A stretch of 64,000 bases of DNA from positions 32,836,894-32,900,893 of the forward strand of contig CM020618.1 of NCBI GenBank assembly GCA_009829735.1, in the 5' to 3' direction. The notes beneath the pieces were generated by a model. The model was not told the DNA's origin and made no database searches. It saw nothing but the letters and a program-made list of their open reading frames with translations. Both the position numbers and the translations under genes were made by a program. Below are positions 30,524-41,666 of this stretch, one piece after another. This DNA comes from Pyropia yezoensis (lineage: Eukaryota > Rhodophyta > Bangiophyceae > Bangiales > Bangiaceae). How positions within the stretch are numbered: the stretch's first letter is position 1; every line of letters starts with the position of its first letter.

Positions 30524-32694
30524 GTGCTCGGCCGGGTACTGTCCTCCGGGGCATCCGAGGGAGGGGGTGCCTCCTCGACTGCCAGTACTCCTCCTGGAGC
30601 TTGCTGCCTACCCGGTGCCGGGCCTCGGGCGGGATACCCACCCATGGATGCCTTGCGTTGCGCCGCTGCCCGTCGAGACTCCTCCGGGATGAGTGGGCAT
30701 GCGGACACCCAGTGTTGGGGGTCTCCGCACAACATACATCCGGACGTGCCGACCGTCCCGGGCGTCCGCGTCGGGTTGGCTCCATAGGTCCGGTTGCCTT
30801 CCTCGGGCGCCCGAGTGCCCGCCCCTTGGTAGGCCTTGGGTCCCGGTGCCAGCCGGAACATGGACTCCCCCAACCGGTTGGCTCTACCCGCGATGTGCGG
30901 AGGTGCCTCCGTACGTACTGCCCATGTCGGCAGGGGCTGGTGGGGGTTACCCGTAACTGGGGCATACCCCGTAGTCCGCACATACGGGACGCGCCGACCC
31001 GCTCCCTCGTTGACCTGGAACTGGGTCCCAGCCGGGGCGATGTACGCTACCGTACCATGCTCATCAATCACCGGCGTCGCCGGTAGCAACAGGTGGCCCT
31101 GTTGGTCGACTAGAGGTTCATCCTCACCGGTAGGGGGATGTTCGGTCGCTACCAGTACTAGTGCGGCCTTACGTTCCACCTTCTCTTGCCTCGGTTCCGG
31201 GGTAAGGCTGGGCTTGCCTCCCTCACCCTTGGACTTCGGAGCCAAGGCGCATTCCGGGTGTAGCACCCGGTAGGCGTCTCCTAGGGACTTGCACATATGC
31301 ATCAGTCGACTGAAGTTCGTCCGGGCCGTATTGGCTCCCCGTGCGGATATCCGCACGTAGTTGAGTACTCCTGCGAACAGGATGGCCCGTAGTTCCCCTT
31401 CACCGAGGAGCTTCCCCAGCTCGTAGTCGAGCTCTTGGATCCGGCGTCCGACCATCTCCTCATCCTCCCATCTCTGGGCGGTGGCATTGCGCAGGGTCCG
31501 GTAGTGGTCCTCGCACTTGTCCTCACTGAGGTAACTGCTCAGCAGCTCCTTGAGAATCCCACGGTAATCCATGGGGGTGGCCGCAACCCTCATTCCCGGC
31601 ATCGGGGATGCCTGTCGGAGGATGCCTCGAACCCGCTCGTCAACAAAGAACGGGAGGATCTCCAGCGCCAGCCCCTCGTTGACGAGTGCCTTGTCTGCGG
31701 CTGCCTTAAAGCTAGTCAAGAAGCCGATGACTGCCAACGGGCGTCCGTTGGGGCCCCCGAACATAGGGACTCCCTTCATAAGGGTCTGCATAGAGCGAAT
31801 CGCTCGGTGCGAGGTCGTACGCATCGATTCCGATACGGCAGTGGATCGGTCCTCCAAACGGTAACGTTCGGGAGTCAGTACCGACCTGAAGACTTCGTTG
31901 ACAATCTCCGTGTCCGCGTCCTGGATATCCAGTTGCTTCGCCAGTTGATGAGTGAACTCATCGGACTCCAACCGCTTCAGTAAGCTCGCAGTAACCTGCG
32001 CTGTCATCGCTTGCATCAGTGACGCTGGAACTTCCGGCGTCGGCGCCTCGGGTACCCGAGTTGCCTGGCTTCCGTCGTCGAGGGGGTAATGGGAGACGGT
32101 ACCGTCTCCTCCCATCGCCGACTCTGTTCCGGCGTAAGTGTCCGCCCGACCGTATCCGCGGAGCCCGCTCTGGGTGCTCCGAGCGTAGCGCTCCGTGTGA
32201 CTCCGTTCCAACTCTGCCGACGAGTCGGATCCATACCCCATTGTGTCCGGGGGCTGTCCGGGAGTTGCTGCGCCGGGGTCGACCCCGGTGGACTCCGAAA
32301 GTAGTCCGGCCGGTTCAAACCGTACTGGTGTGGGAGGAACACGACGGGGTCCCGTCGTGTGGCGTGTTGACATCAACACTGCCATTGCGTCCTCCGTCCG
32401 CTCTTGACGAGCGTCGAGTCCGGAAAACCGGGCCTCGATGCGGGCCAATGATGCCATCAGGGAATCCCCTGGTGAAGGAGGCGGCGGAGTGAGGTCGGTC
32501 GATGACAGTTGAGGCGGGCCCCCGCCTCCTGCCGTCCGAGCCGTGCCAAGCGTCGATCCGGCACCGGAAAGCATTGGCGTCTCCATGTTGTCGATCGGGT
32601 TCCCGATCCCGGTTCCCGTAGTCACCTCCGGAGTCGGCGTCGACGCCGATCCGTCATCTTGAACGTTCCCCGTCTCTTGGGTAGACATAGTCAC
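30511..32694 (-). CDS. Chromovirus 2 Gag
   Basis: 727 residues, uninterrupted. The N-terminal third is Thr/Pro/Gly-rich, a central helical Gag region follows (about residues 230-460), and a CCHC knuckle CMLCGDPQHWVSAC with CX2CX4HX4C spacing lies near the C terminus. It begins 218 nt from the 5' LTR. Longer than the Gag of element 1. Confidence 0.88.
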   Translation of the reverse strand: MTMSTQETGNVQDDGSASTPTPEVTTGTGIGNPIDNMETPMLSGAGSTLGTARTAGGGGPPQLSSTDLTPPPPSPGDSLMASLARIEARFSGLDARQERTEDAMAVLMSTRHTTGPRRVPPTPVRFEPAGLLSESTGVDPGAATPGQPPDTMGYGSDSSAELERSHTERYARSTQSGLRGYGRADTYAGTESAMGGDGTVSHYPLDDGSQATRVPEAPTPEVPASLMQAMTAQVTASLLKRLESDEFTHQLAKQLDIQDADTEIVNEVFRSVLTPERYRLEDRSTAVSESMRTTSHRAIRSMQTLMKGVPMFGGPNGRPLAVIGFLTSFKAAADKALVNEGLALEILPFFVDERVRGILRQASPMPGMRVAATPMDYRGILKELLSSYLSEDKCEDHYRTLRNATAQRWEDEEMVGRRIQELDYELGKLLGEGELRAILFAGVLNYVRISARGANTARTNFSRLMHMCKSLGDAYRVLHPECALAPKSKGEGGKPSLTPEPRQEKVERKAALVLVATEHPPTGEDEPLVDQQGHLLLPATPVIDEHGTVAYIAPAGTQFQVNEGAGRRVPYVRTTGYAPVTGNPHQPLPTWAVRTEAPPHIAGRANRLGESMFRLAPGPKAYQGAGTRAPEEGNRTYGANPTRTPGTVGTSGCMLCGDPQHWVSACPLIPEESRRAAAQRKASMGGYPARGPAPGRQQAPGGVLAVEEAPPPSDAPEDSTRPSTGNE
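30517..30523 (-). promoter_or_regulatory. -1 frameshift heptamer GGGAAAC, gag to protease
   Basis: Sense GGGAAAC in X XXY YYZ phase with gag, followed by GAG TAA, exactly as in element 1. The -1 frame runs on into the protease. An inverted pair GGGGTA/TACCCC lies about 30 nt downstream; a closer structure was not found by eye. Confidence 0.7.
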
Positions 32695-32894
32695 AATCAG
32701 TCAACCGACGTAACAATCACCACGAATAAGAGAGCGAGGGGGTAGATTGGGGAGAGTAACAGTAGATCACAGTCAAAGGTAAAAACTCAAAACAATCGAT
32801 CAGGTCGCAACACCACGAGTACAAGAAAAGGACCGGATCCCTATCCGTGTGCCAGGGCCGAAGACGGCGTCACCACACGGGTGACGGAAACCCG

Positions 32895-32911
32895 CCCCTG
32901 CTGCTCCACCA
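32895..32911 (-). promoter_or_regulatory. Primer binding site of element 2
   Basis: Sense TGGTGGAGCAGCAGGGG, one base from the 5' LTR, identical over 17 nt to that of element 1. Both elements therefore use the same tRNA primer, which I cannot name. Confidence 0.75.
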
Positions 32912-32912
32912 A

Positions 32913-33275
32913 TGTAGCACAATAGGTATCCGTCGCACGTCCACTCTCAGGGAACACTCACCAAGGGGGATCGGCACCAACGTCACCGGGAGGCCAAGGT
33001 TGCTGTCCTTGGAGCGCAAGCCACGGGACCAATATGGGAGCCCGAATGGGAGGGGTTTGTTGTTCTGCCTTGGCCGACGGTGGATTCGCCGCCTGCCCCC
33101 TCCTTATAAACCCTCGGAGACGCTACTAACTACCCTCCACCCCAAGATGAAAGTCCCGCTGGTCATACGTAACATATAGATACCGTGACCAGAACGGACT
33201 CCCAAATTGAAAGTTCAGGGTTAGACGTAGCCCCCCTAATATTAGGGTCACAATACGGACAACCATATTGCTACA
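32913..33275 (-). repeat. 5' LTR of element 2
   Basis: 363 bp, partner of 22565-22927; drives the minus-strand genomic RNA. Confidence 0.93.
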
Positions 33276-34292
33276 CGCCCCCGGGGCGCATAGACGCCTC
33301 GGCCCGTGTGGGGAACGGACGAGTGCTCCAGCTGACGCACGCGTGCGGGATGGAATGAGTACATTTGTTCCCAACTTTCCGTGCGGAAGTGGCGCGTCCC
33401 AGCCATGCGCAACGTCCCCGATGCGGGTGGTGGCCCAATTTGACCCATGGAGGTGCTTTTTGAATGCGCGACGTGGACGACGCGGAGGGCGGCAGTGGGT
33501 GACCGCGGCTTGGCGGTTTGAATGTTTGTATTTATGTCCAAGTTTACGCGCCACACTGGCGTCCTGCAGCCGCACGGTTGGCGCCCTACACGGTTGGGGG
33601 CGCCATGACGCCCCCGGGGGCGCATAGACGCCCCGGCCCGTGTGGGGAGCGGACGAGTGATCCAGCTGACGCACGCGTGCGGGATGGAATGAGTACATTT
33701 GTTCCCAACCTTCCGTGCGGAAGTGGCGCGTCCCAGCCATGCGGAACGTCCCCGAGGCGGGTGGTGGCCCAATTTGACCCCTGGAGGTGCTTTTTGGATG
33801 CGCGACGTGGACGACGCGGAGGGCGGCAGTGGGTGACCGCGGCTTGGCGGTTTGAATGTTTGTATTCATGTCCAAGTTTACGCGCCACACTGGCGTCCTG
33901 CAGCCGCACGGTCGGCGCCCTACACGGTCGGGGGCGCTATGACGCCCCCGGGGGCGCATAGACGCCCCGGCCCGTGTGGGGAGCGGACGAGTGCTCCAGC
34001 TGACGCACGCGTGCGGGATGGAATGAGTACATTTGCTCCCAACCTTCCGTGCGGAAGTGGCGCGTCCCAGCCATGCGCAACGTCCCCGATGCGGGTGGTG
34101 GCCCAATTTGACCCATGGAGGTGCTTTTTGAATGCGCGACGTGGACGACGCGGAGGGCGGCAGTGGGTGACCGCGGCTTGGCGGTTTGAATGTTTGTATT
34201 TATGTACAAGATTACGCGCCACACTGGCGTCCTGCAGCCGCACAGTTGGCGCCCTACACGGTCGGGGGCGCCATTACGCCCCCGGGGGCGCA
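33276..34292 (+). repeat. 334-bp tandem repeat: rest of unit 4, units 5 and 6, end of array
   Basis: Starts with the duplicated CGCCC target. Unit starts at 33607 and 33941, and a truncated start at about 34275. The sequence then changes to unrelated GC-rich DNA, so this is the right edge of the array. Confidence 0.92.
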
Positions 34293-35489
34293 TGAGTCGA
34301 TGGGCCTCGACGGGGCTCGACGGGACCTCGGTGGGATTTGAGCTGAAGCAGACGACGTGCCCGCCGCCGCGGCGGGGCGGCGGCCACACTGCGGCGGCCG
34401 CGCCGGCGGGGCCGCCGCGCCGCCGCCGCCGTGCGCAAGCGGCCCCCCCCCCCTCTCTCGACGCCTGCTCCGTCGGGACGGCCCGCGCCGCCAGCGGGCG
34501 CACGCGCGTGTGTCCCGCGGCGCGCGTGTCCTCCCCCCGGCACTCCCCACCCCCCCAGCTGTGTCGCCCTGTCCTCGATCTCTACGGGGTCGACACTGGC
34601 GGCAGAGGCCCCCGGGGCGGGGCGTGGGGGGGGGGAGGGGGGGGGTCGCTGACGGGCCACTCCGGCGCACTTTGGCCGCCGACGGGATCAGCCGCCGGCT
34701 GCCGGCCGCCTGATCCGGCCCCGCCGCCACGGGCGAGGCGCGGCGGCCGCCGCCGCCGCCGCCGCCGCCACCGGTGGCGTCAGCGGCCGGCCGGCCGCTG
34801 CCGCTGCTGCCGCCGACGCCGCCGCCGCCGCGTCCGCCGCCCCATTCAGCCGCGCCCCGCCCGCCGCCGCTGCTGGCCGCGCGGTTGACGAGCGCCGCCC
34901 CCCCCCCTCCTGCCCCGTTTGACGGGCAGGAAGGAGGTGGGGGGGGGAGAGCTGGGGGGAAGGGGGTCCCGGAGAGGTACAGCGGGTCGGAGGTGCCTTG
35001 ACCCAGACAGGTCAGGCCGTTCGGGCGGGCATCTGAGCCGGCAGTCCTCCAATACAGATAATGGCAGGGTAGGATCCTTGCCCGAGGGTAGGATCTTCCC
35101 GATGCGAGGGGTAGCTGCGATTTCTATTGGTGTTTTCGACCACCCTTACAGCCGTCCGAGACGTCCTCCAGGCCCACAAGACTAGTTAAGTATTGCAACT
35201 AGGCAGTGCTGGCAATGTTATTCTCCTGTTCACAGGGTACGTGCACAGCGGGCTACTTCCAGTTCCCAGGTACCTACAGACCTTCACACTAGCCAGACCA
35301 CGTGTGGTCCAAACGTGTCGGTGTCCACGTGTTCTGCCACGTGTGATGAGCCATCGCTCCCCATCCCTGCAGGCTGCGCTGCTCCCGCTGCTGCCGCCAG
35401 CGGACCCGCCCCTCCCCGGCGGCTCTCCGCCGTCCCCCGGCGGGCCGAGCCCCCCTCGCCGCCGCTGCAGCTGCTAGCTGGCCGCCGCT
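34293..35489. other. GC-rich simple sequence and a short ordinary stretch, no gene
   Basis: 34360-34930 is extremely GC-rich CGG/GCC-type sequence in which all frames are open for long distances. 34930-35340 is more ordinary but has no supported frame; it contains a duplicated GTAGGATC motif near 35070 and 35087. Confidence 0.55.
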
Positions 35490-37470
35490 TACCGGAGGCT
35501 TATGCCGCCAGCTGGCCGCCGCTGTCCCTGCACTCCTGTCGCCGCCGGGGGCAGGCTGACGCCCCGGCGCTGTCGCCGCTGCCGTTCGCTGGTCGCCTCC
35601 TCGCCGCTGCCACTGCAGCCGCCAGCGCTTTTCGGCCGCGGTGACGCTGCCACGGCCGCCTGGTTGCCACCCCCCGGGCCGACCGACGCCGCTCCTGCGG
35701 CTGCTGCTGCCACCGGCTGGTCGCCATGCCTCCCGCCGTCGCCGACTGGCTGCTCTCGCAGCCGCTGCCACCGGCCGGCCGCTGACCCCCCGCCTTTGCC
35801 GGCTGGCGGCCACGCCTGCCGCCACCGGCTGGCAGCTGCCGTCGTCGCCGCCGGCTGCCTCTCGCCCACCTGCTGGGGCCACCGGCGTCGCCTGCTGGCC
35901 GCCCCCGCCGCCGCTGCCGCCAGCCCGCCGCTGCCCCCCCCTGCCGCCGTCGGCTGACCGCTGCCCCGGCCGACGCCCGCTAGCAGCCCCCTTCGCCGCC
36001 GCCTGCTGGTCGCTGCCCCCCCGCCACGGCTGCCGCGGCCGCCGGCTGTCCATCGCACCCCCGCCGTGGCCACCGTCGCCGCCGCCCCCCCCGCCGCCCC
36101 CCCCGCCGCCCCATCAGCCGCCCGTTGGCTGCTCTCCCCCGGCCGCTGCCGCTACCACTGCCGCCACCGCCTGGCTACCTCCGCTTCGGCTGCCGCCGGC
36201 CGGCTGCTGCCCTTTCCGCCACCGCTGGCTGTCATCCACTATCGACGCCGCCGGCGGGCCGCAGCTCATCCGAATCTACCGTCGCCGCCGCCAGCTGGTC
36301 GCAACCGTCGCCACCGCCGGCTGGCCACGGCCGCGGCCGCCGCCGGCTGGCCGCAGCCGCCGCCACCGTCGGCTGGCGGCCGCCCTCGCCGGTGCCGGCT
36401 GGGCGACCCCCCTTCTCCCCCGGCCGCTGCCGCCGCCGCCGCTGCCGCTGCCGCCTGGCCATCTGCCCCCAGCCGAGGGTACCGCCGCTGCCGCCTGGCC
36501 GTTGCCGCCGCCGCCGCCCGCTGGCCGCTGCCCCACCGCCGTGGCCACCGGCACGGCTGGCTGGCCGCTGCCCCCGCCGCCGCAGGTTGCTCGCCGGCCC
36601 CCCCTCACCTTCGCCGCCGCCGCTGCCGCTGCCACTGTCTGCGTGCCACCCCCGCCATCGCTGCTGGTCGCTTCCTCCGCCCCGCTGCTGCGGCTGGTGT
36701 CGCTGCTGCCGCCCACTGGCCGCCACCACCGCCACCGCCTGCTGGCCGCGGTCCTACCGCCGCTCCCGCGGCTGGCCGCTGCTTCCCGGCCGCTGACACC
36801 GCCGCGGCCAGCTGGCCGCCCCCGCCGCCGCCGCCGGCTGGTCGCCGCCCCGACCCCGCTGCCGCCTCTGCCGATGCCGCTGCCTCCGTCTGCCTGCCAC
36901 CACCGCCGCCGCCCGCTGGCCGCTGCCCCACCTCCGCTCCCGCCGCCGCTGCCGCCGACAGCCCATCGCCCCCCCGCGACGGCCACAGGCCCCGCCTGCC
37001 GGCCTCTGCCCCCGCCGCCGCCGGACGGCCGCTGCCCCCGCCGCCGCCGGCTGGCCGCCCCCGCCGCCGCCGTCTGGTCGCCGCCCCCCCCCCCGGTGCC
37101 GCCGCGGCCGCTGCGCTGTCGCCCGCTGGCGCCCCACCTCGCCGCCACCGGTTGGCCTCTGCCCCCCCGCCGCGGACGCCGCCGTTGCAGGCTGGCCGCC
37201 GCCGCCGTCGCTGCCGCCAGCTGGCCGCTTGCCACCCACTTGTGCCGGCCGGCCGCCACCCCCGCCAACGCCGGCTGGCCGTTGCCCCCCGGCCGCTATC
37301 GCGGCTCCTTTGGCCGCCGCTGCCGCCGGCTGGCCGCCACGCCTCTCGTCGTCACCGGTTTGTCGCCGCCTCCCCGCCGCTGTCACCGCGGCCTCCGGCT
37401 GTGCCCCGCCTCCTCCGCCGGCTGGCCGCCGCCCCCCGCCTGGCCGCTGCCCCCCGCCTGGCGCATAAAG
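35490..37470 (+). repeat. Degenerate GC-rich minisatellite (about 2 kb)
   Basis: Imperfect repeats of roughly 20-30 bp built on GCCGGCTGGCCGC and GCTGCCGCC words. Long open frames on both strands (Pro/Ala/Arg or Gly/Ala/Arg) are a side effect of the lack of T and A. Similar arrays occur at 55430-56945 and, inverted, at 58549-59000. Confidence 0.8.
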
Positions 37471-38855
37471 CATCGGTTTGTGGTACTTTGCGATAGAGGG
37501 TGCTTCAGTACACCTTATAGATCTGTCTTACGTTGTTCATGATCACCAGGGGGGTCAAGCCTCGTCGGGCTGAGCCTTCAAACGGATGGCGGGAATGTGA
37601 TGCCTTCGAGGCCCTCGATGAGGCACTTCTGCTCACCTCCGCACACTTCTGACTTCATAGGCGTTCTCAGCGACCCCGTGTTGATCAACCTGGATCGTTA
37701 CTTCGCTTCTCGGCGACACTTGGTTTCGGTGTGTTTGGTCCTGGCCGATGTTCTGCAGTACTGCAACAAGCCATCACCACGCACACACCGACGAACCAAG
37801 ATCGGGACCACCTTTTGAACAGTGTCTCAACAGACCAAAACAAGGTCCCTGACAACGCTCGTGGCGTCAGAACCATGAGTAGATGAGTAGGAGTACGTCT
37901 TTGAGGACCTCTTCAGCCGCAGTGTATGCCAGTCGATGACCAGGCCGCCAAATGCAAGAAATGACGTACTTCCAGTTCTAAACTTTGCTCTGAACTCATC
38001 AATCCTGCACACTTACATCCTATTCAGCGTCTGGTGTCGAGGATAGCGGGGCAGTGTGTCGCCGATCGGGGCCATACCTACCATTTAGCTGGTCATGAGC
38101 TGCTTTTTTCATTGACATCGTGCCTCACTGGTGTGCAATTGTAGACAACTGGGTACCGAGCCCGGCGATTCCCAGGTCTGAGTGCACACCTCTGGCACTG
38201 CCGCCGGTCACGGCATACTGGGGTGTGTGCGCAGGCCCCGCCGGCGGCTGTGTCAGAGGGACCAGCCGGTGGCTGGCGCCCGGGGGGGGGGCGGGCGGCC
38301 AGAGGCGGTGGCAGTCGACGGTGGAAGAGCTGGGGGTGAGACAATAACATAAGTCCGCGGCGGCGGCGGCACGGAGCTGCCAGCCACCCACGGCGGCAAG
38401 GGGGCGGCGGCTGGCCCGCAGCGGCGGCAGCGTGCGGCGCCAAATGCGAACACTTTGGCCAGCCGGGAGGGGGGGACAGAGGCGGCCATCAGTGGCAACA
38501 CATGCGAGGAGGGGGCGGCCACCGACGGCAACAGAGGAGAAACACAGTGGGGGCAGGAGGTGCGCCCAGCCAGAAGCGGTGGCAGCTCGCAGGGAAGGCA
38601 GCCCGTGCCTGCCACACCTTGACGCTCCCAATTGCCGGGCGGCTGTTGCATGGGCCCGGCTGCGAGAGCAGCGGGGCGCTACGACGGAGGAGGCCAGGGA
38701 GCCGACAGAGGGGATGGATGCCCCCGTCGTCGCCAAGTGCCAGCCCCAGACCCACGTGGCGCGGCCGACCCCCACACGTAGTGCGTCAACAACGCTGTGG
38801 GGCTGTCAGCCGCACCGTTCCTCAGTGACCCCTAATACCCCTAATTAGTATGGGG
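37471..38855. other. Intergenic, no supported gene
   Basis: 37471-38140 is of moderate GC content with only short frames. 38230-38770 is GC-rich with simple overlapping frames on both strands. A GCATAAAG box at 37462 resembles the TATA-like blocks elsewhere in this window, but only a 73-codon frame (37597-37818) follows. Confidence 0.5.
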
Positions 38856-38923
38856 CCTACCCCCCTAGTATCGATCCTACCCCCTTAGTATAGATCCTAC
38901 CCCTTTAGTGTAGATCCTACCCT
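38856..38923 (+). repeat. Three 20-bp tandem repeats plus a partial copy
   Basis: Units at 38856, 38876 and 38896 (pattern CCTACCCCCTTAGTATAGAT with small changes), then a truncated copy. Confidence 0.8.
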
Positions 38924-39885
38924 GCCATTACCGACACTCCCTCCTCGATGCTCGTGGCCTGAAATACGCTCTCTGATTGGCCATTGGACGATCTGTGTCG
39001 CTGTACGCTGGCGATCTATCTAACGATTGGCTTAAAGAGCGCGGAGTTTCTTAGAATGGCCGCATCGCTGGCACGCTGTCACCCGTTAGCCCGCCCAGAA
39101 AGATTGGAGGGTGGACCTCGACCCGTCGCAGCCGCCACCCGCCCCGTCTTCCCTCTCTCTGCTCCACCTCTCTCCATCTCCCCGTCTCCTCCACCCTCCC
39201 ACCCACCCTCTATGTTCCCCCCCCACCCCCCGACTGCCCACCTCCACATTCCTCTTCTCCCCCCTTTCCGTCTTCCCCCTCCCCTCCATCTTCCTCCCTC
39301 CCCCCCTTGACGGTCCTCCTCCCCCCCTCCAACCCTCATCCGTCTCCTCCCCCCCCGTCCACCTTCCTCCCCCCCCCCCTACTCTGCCTTCCCTCCCCTC
39401 TCCACCGCCCCCCCACCCCCCTCGCCTCCGTCCTTCCCCCTGCCCACCCCTGTCTTCCTCCACCCTCTGACAGGCGGGAGGAGACGACACCGGACGACGG
39501 TCAAGATGGGGGCAGCATGCTGGCGGATGTGGTGGGCGGGAGCAGATGGTACGTGGGGGTGACGGGAGCGCTTGGTGGCCGAGGGGAGGGGGAGCAGCTG
39601 GTGAGTTTGTGGTGCATCCAGTGGGCGGTTGAGGGTGGGTGCAGCTGTCGAGTGAGCGGGGGTGGCCGCTGCCCGTGGGCACGTGGGGAGAGGCGCCGGC
39701 AGCTGTTGAGTCTGGGACGGTGGGGCCACAGAACCCTGCCTGTCGGTGGGGCGGGCTAGCGGGGAGAGGGTGCATTGGAGGATGGCTGGAGGGGTGAGTA
39801 CAGCGCGCTGGGGCGAAGAGAACCGTGGACTCCGTCCACGTCCTGGAGATTTCGAGCGCCTCTTCGGGCGCTTCTTGCCTCTCGC
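38924..39885. other. Noncoding stretch including a long polypyrimidine tract
   Basis: About 39140-39470 is almost pure C and T on the plus strand, with runs of CCTCC and CCCCC; such tracts can form triplex DNA. The rest holds no convincing gene. Confidence 0.5.
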
Positions 39886-40429
39886 GGCGTCTTCTTGAGG
39901 ATGCGCCTCGGGGGGCTCTGTGAAAGGGGCTCTTCTTGGCGTCTTCTTGACAAGCGCTTCCAGAAGAGCCCTCCAGTCTGTGATCTCATTGGTCAGCTCT
40001 CAGGGCGTAAAGAAGTGCCCTCCCCCTAAAATCGGATGGCCAAAGAGAACACGAGGGGGCGGGCTCTTCTTGTTGGGGGGCGGGGTCTTCTTGGCGTCTT
40101 CTTGTGCCAGGACCAAGAAGACGCCAGACACGTGGGGTGCTCCCCGGCCCGGGGCTATTTCTCGCTGTCGTGGCATGCCACGGCTTCAAGAAAGAGTGCC
40201 ACGTCTGGCCGATGTCTTTACATGTCGTTGGAAAGCGCCATCGTCTCCCAGGGCTCGCTTTTCGTATACCTCTGCACTCGCGTCTGACACACAGGACAGC
40301 TCCCGGTGGCCCGTGCTGAGAGGTCTCTGCATCCAGGGCCTGAAATACTTCGCGACAGAATTTTTCATATGCCGGAGAACCTCGAAAAAAAATGGGAAAC
40401 TTTGAAAGCGTCTTCTTGGCGTCTTCTTG
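39886..40429. repeat. Dispersed GGCGTCTTCTTG repeats, one pair forming a hairpin
   Basis: The 12-mer GGCGTCTTCTTG occurs at 39886, 39938, 40093 and 40418, often next to another TCTTCTTG. At 40092-40126 a copy faces its complement (13-bp arms, 9-nt loop). The frames here lack motifs and the stretch is treated as noncoding. Confidence 0.65.
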
Positions 40430-40654
40430 CCGGCTCTTCTGAGTGCACATTTCTTTGGAGAGCGGCTGTGCAATAGAAACATCATCTTACCGACTAGGGG
40501 GACCGGGCGACCGCACCCTGGCGAAGCCCGCCAGTGGCCGCCCAAGTCCCCCCCGGTCCCCTCACGCCGAGAGGCAGGCGAGGGTAATTTCGCTATCGCG
40601 CTCTCAGTGTGGCGGAGGCATCAAACCGCCGCCTCCACCGCGTATCGCCGTCGC

Positions 40655-40985
40655 TGCCGCCCCCTTGTCGTCGTCGCCGCCGCCCCCTTGTCGTCGTCGC
40701 CGCCGCCCTCTTGTCGTTGTCGCCGCCGCCCCTTTGTCGTTGTCGCCGCCGCCCCTTTGTCGTCGTCGCCGCCGTCAGCTTGTCGTCGTCGCCGCCGTCA
40801 GCTTGTCGTCGTCGCCGCCGTCCCCTTTCTCGTCGTCGCCGCCGTCCCCTTGTCGTCGTCGCGGCCGCCCCCTTGTCGTCGTCGCCGCCGCCCCGCTGTC
40901 GTCTCCGCCGCCGCCCCGCTGTCGTTGCCGCCGCTGCTTCCCTGTCGTCACCGCCACCACCTTCCTTTCGTTGCCGTCACCGCCC
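40655..40985 (+). repeat. 23-bp minisatellite, about 12 units
   Basis: Units follow CCCCTTGTCGTCGTCGCCGC with variants; spacing between successive TTGTCG words is 23. Because 23 is not divisible by three the predicted peptides rotate frame, so it is not coding. Confidence 0.75.
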
Positions 40986-41666
40986 CCCTGCCGTCGCCGG
41001 CGCAAGGGATCTTTGGCGTGCTGCAGACCTGGCGTACGGGTCTCTGGCGAGTCCGTGCCAACGAGTCCTGCGTGTTCCGTGCGGGAAGGGCGTCACTAGG
41101 CGCCACCGCGTTTGGCTGTCGCCGGTGCTGCCGGCCACCCTCTCGTTTGGCTGTTGCCACTGCTGCCAGCCACCCCCGCGGCTGGCTGTCGCCGTCTCTG
41201 TCTGCCGCCGTCGCTTCCGGCCGCCGCTGCGGCCGCCGCCGTGGTTGACTGTCGCTGCCGCTGCCGGCGGCCCCTGCTGCCGGCCGCCGCTTTCCGCTGC
41301 AGCCATCGCAGGCAGCTTGCGCCGCCGCTTCCTGCCGCCATCGCCGCCAACGCCGCCATCGCAGCCATCCCCGCCGGCTGCGGCTGCCGTTGATGGTCGC
41401 CGTCACCCCTGGCTTTCACCACAGCCTCCTTTACTGCCCGCGGCCGCGAGTGCTGACGGCCGCTCGAGAGGCTTCACCGCGATTCGGGGCTGACGATGGG
41501 GGCGACGGCTGTTTGCCATCAGCCGGCTTTTGTCGGTCCCATGAGCTGGATGGCCCAACGGTTTAAGTCGTCGCCTCGCGGTCGCAGCTGGACGTCCGCT
41601 TCACCCTATCGCGCGGCCGTCTGTGTCAAGCTGCTCCACCGATCGTTGTTGCGGATGAGTACGTAG
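40986..41666. other. GC-rich degenerate repeats upstream of the nuclease-kinase gene
   Basis: 41110-41400 carries GGCTGTCGCCG-type degenerate repeats. 41500-41666 should contain the promoter or a first exon of the gene at 41667, because the main frame has no ATG near its open start. No TATA box is clear. Confidence 0.45.

Larger units (their letters stand above)
22565..33275 (-). mobile_element. Ty3/gypsy chromovirus 2, full length, decayed
   Basis: A 10,711-bp LTR retrotransposon on the minus strand, with 363-bp LTRs at 32913-33275 (5') and 22565-22927 (3'), perfect TGTAG...CTACA ends, and a perfect target duplication CGCCC (22560-22564 and 33276-33280). About nine LTR differences were counted by eye, so it is older than element 1. 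Same gene order as element 1, including an antisense reading frame. Pol carries two nonsense codons and a frameshift. Inserted in the same 334-bp array. Confidence 0.93.

Noticed and set aside
33126-34106. 326-codon minus-strand frame, and 107- and 147-codon frames repeating with the array
   Set aside because: They follow the 334-bp repeat in shifting registers; the period is not a multiple of three and no unit keeps one frame.
35641-37542. 633-codon Pro/Ala-rich frame (and antisense partners)
   Set aside because: Lies in a degenerate GC minisatellite; long frames exist in several registers on both strands because stop codons need T and A.
41551-41620. tRNA-like start TGGCCCAACGG upstream of the nuclease-kinase gene
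   Set aside because: Resembles an A box, but no B box or foldable cloverleaf follows.
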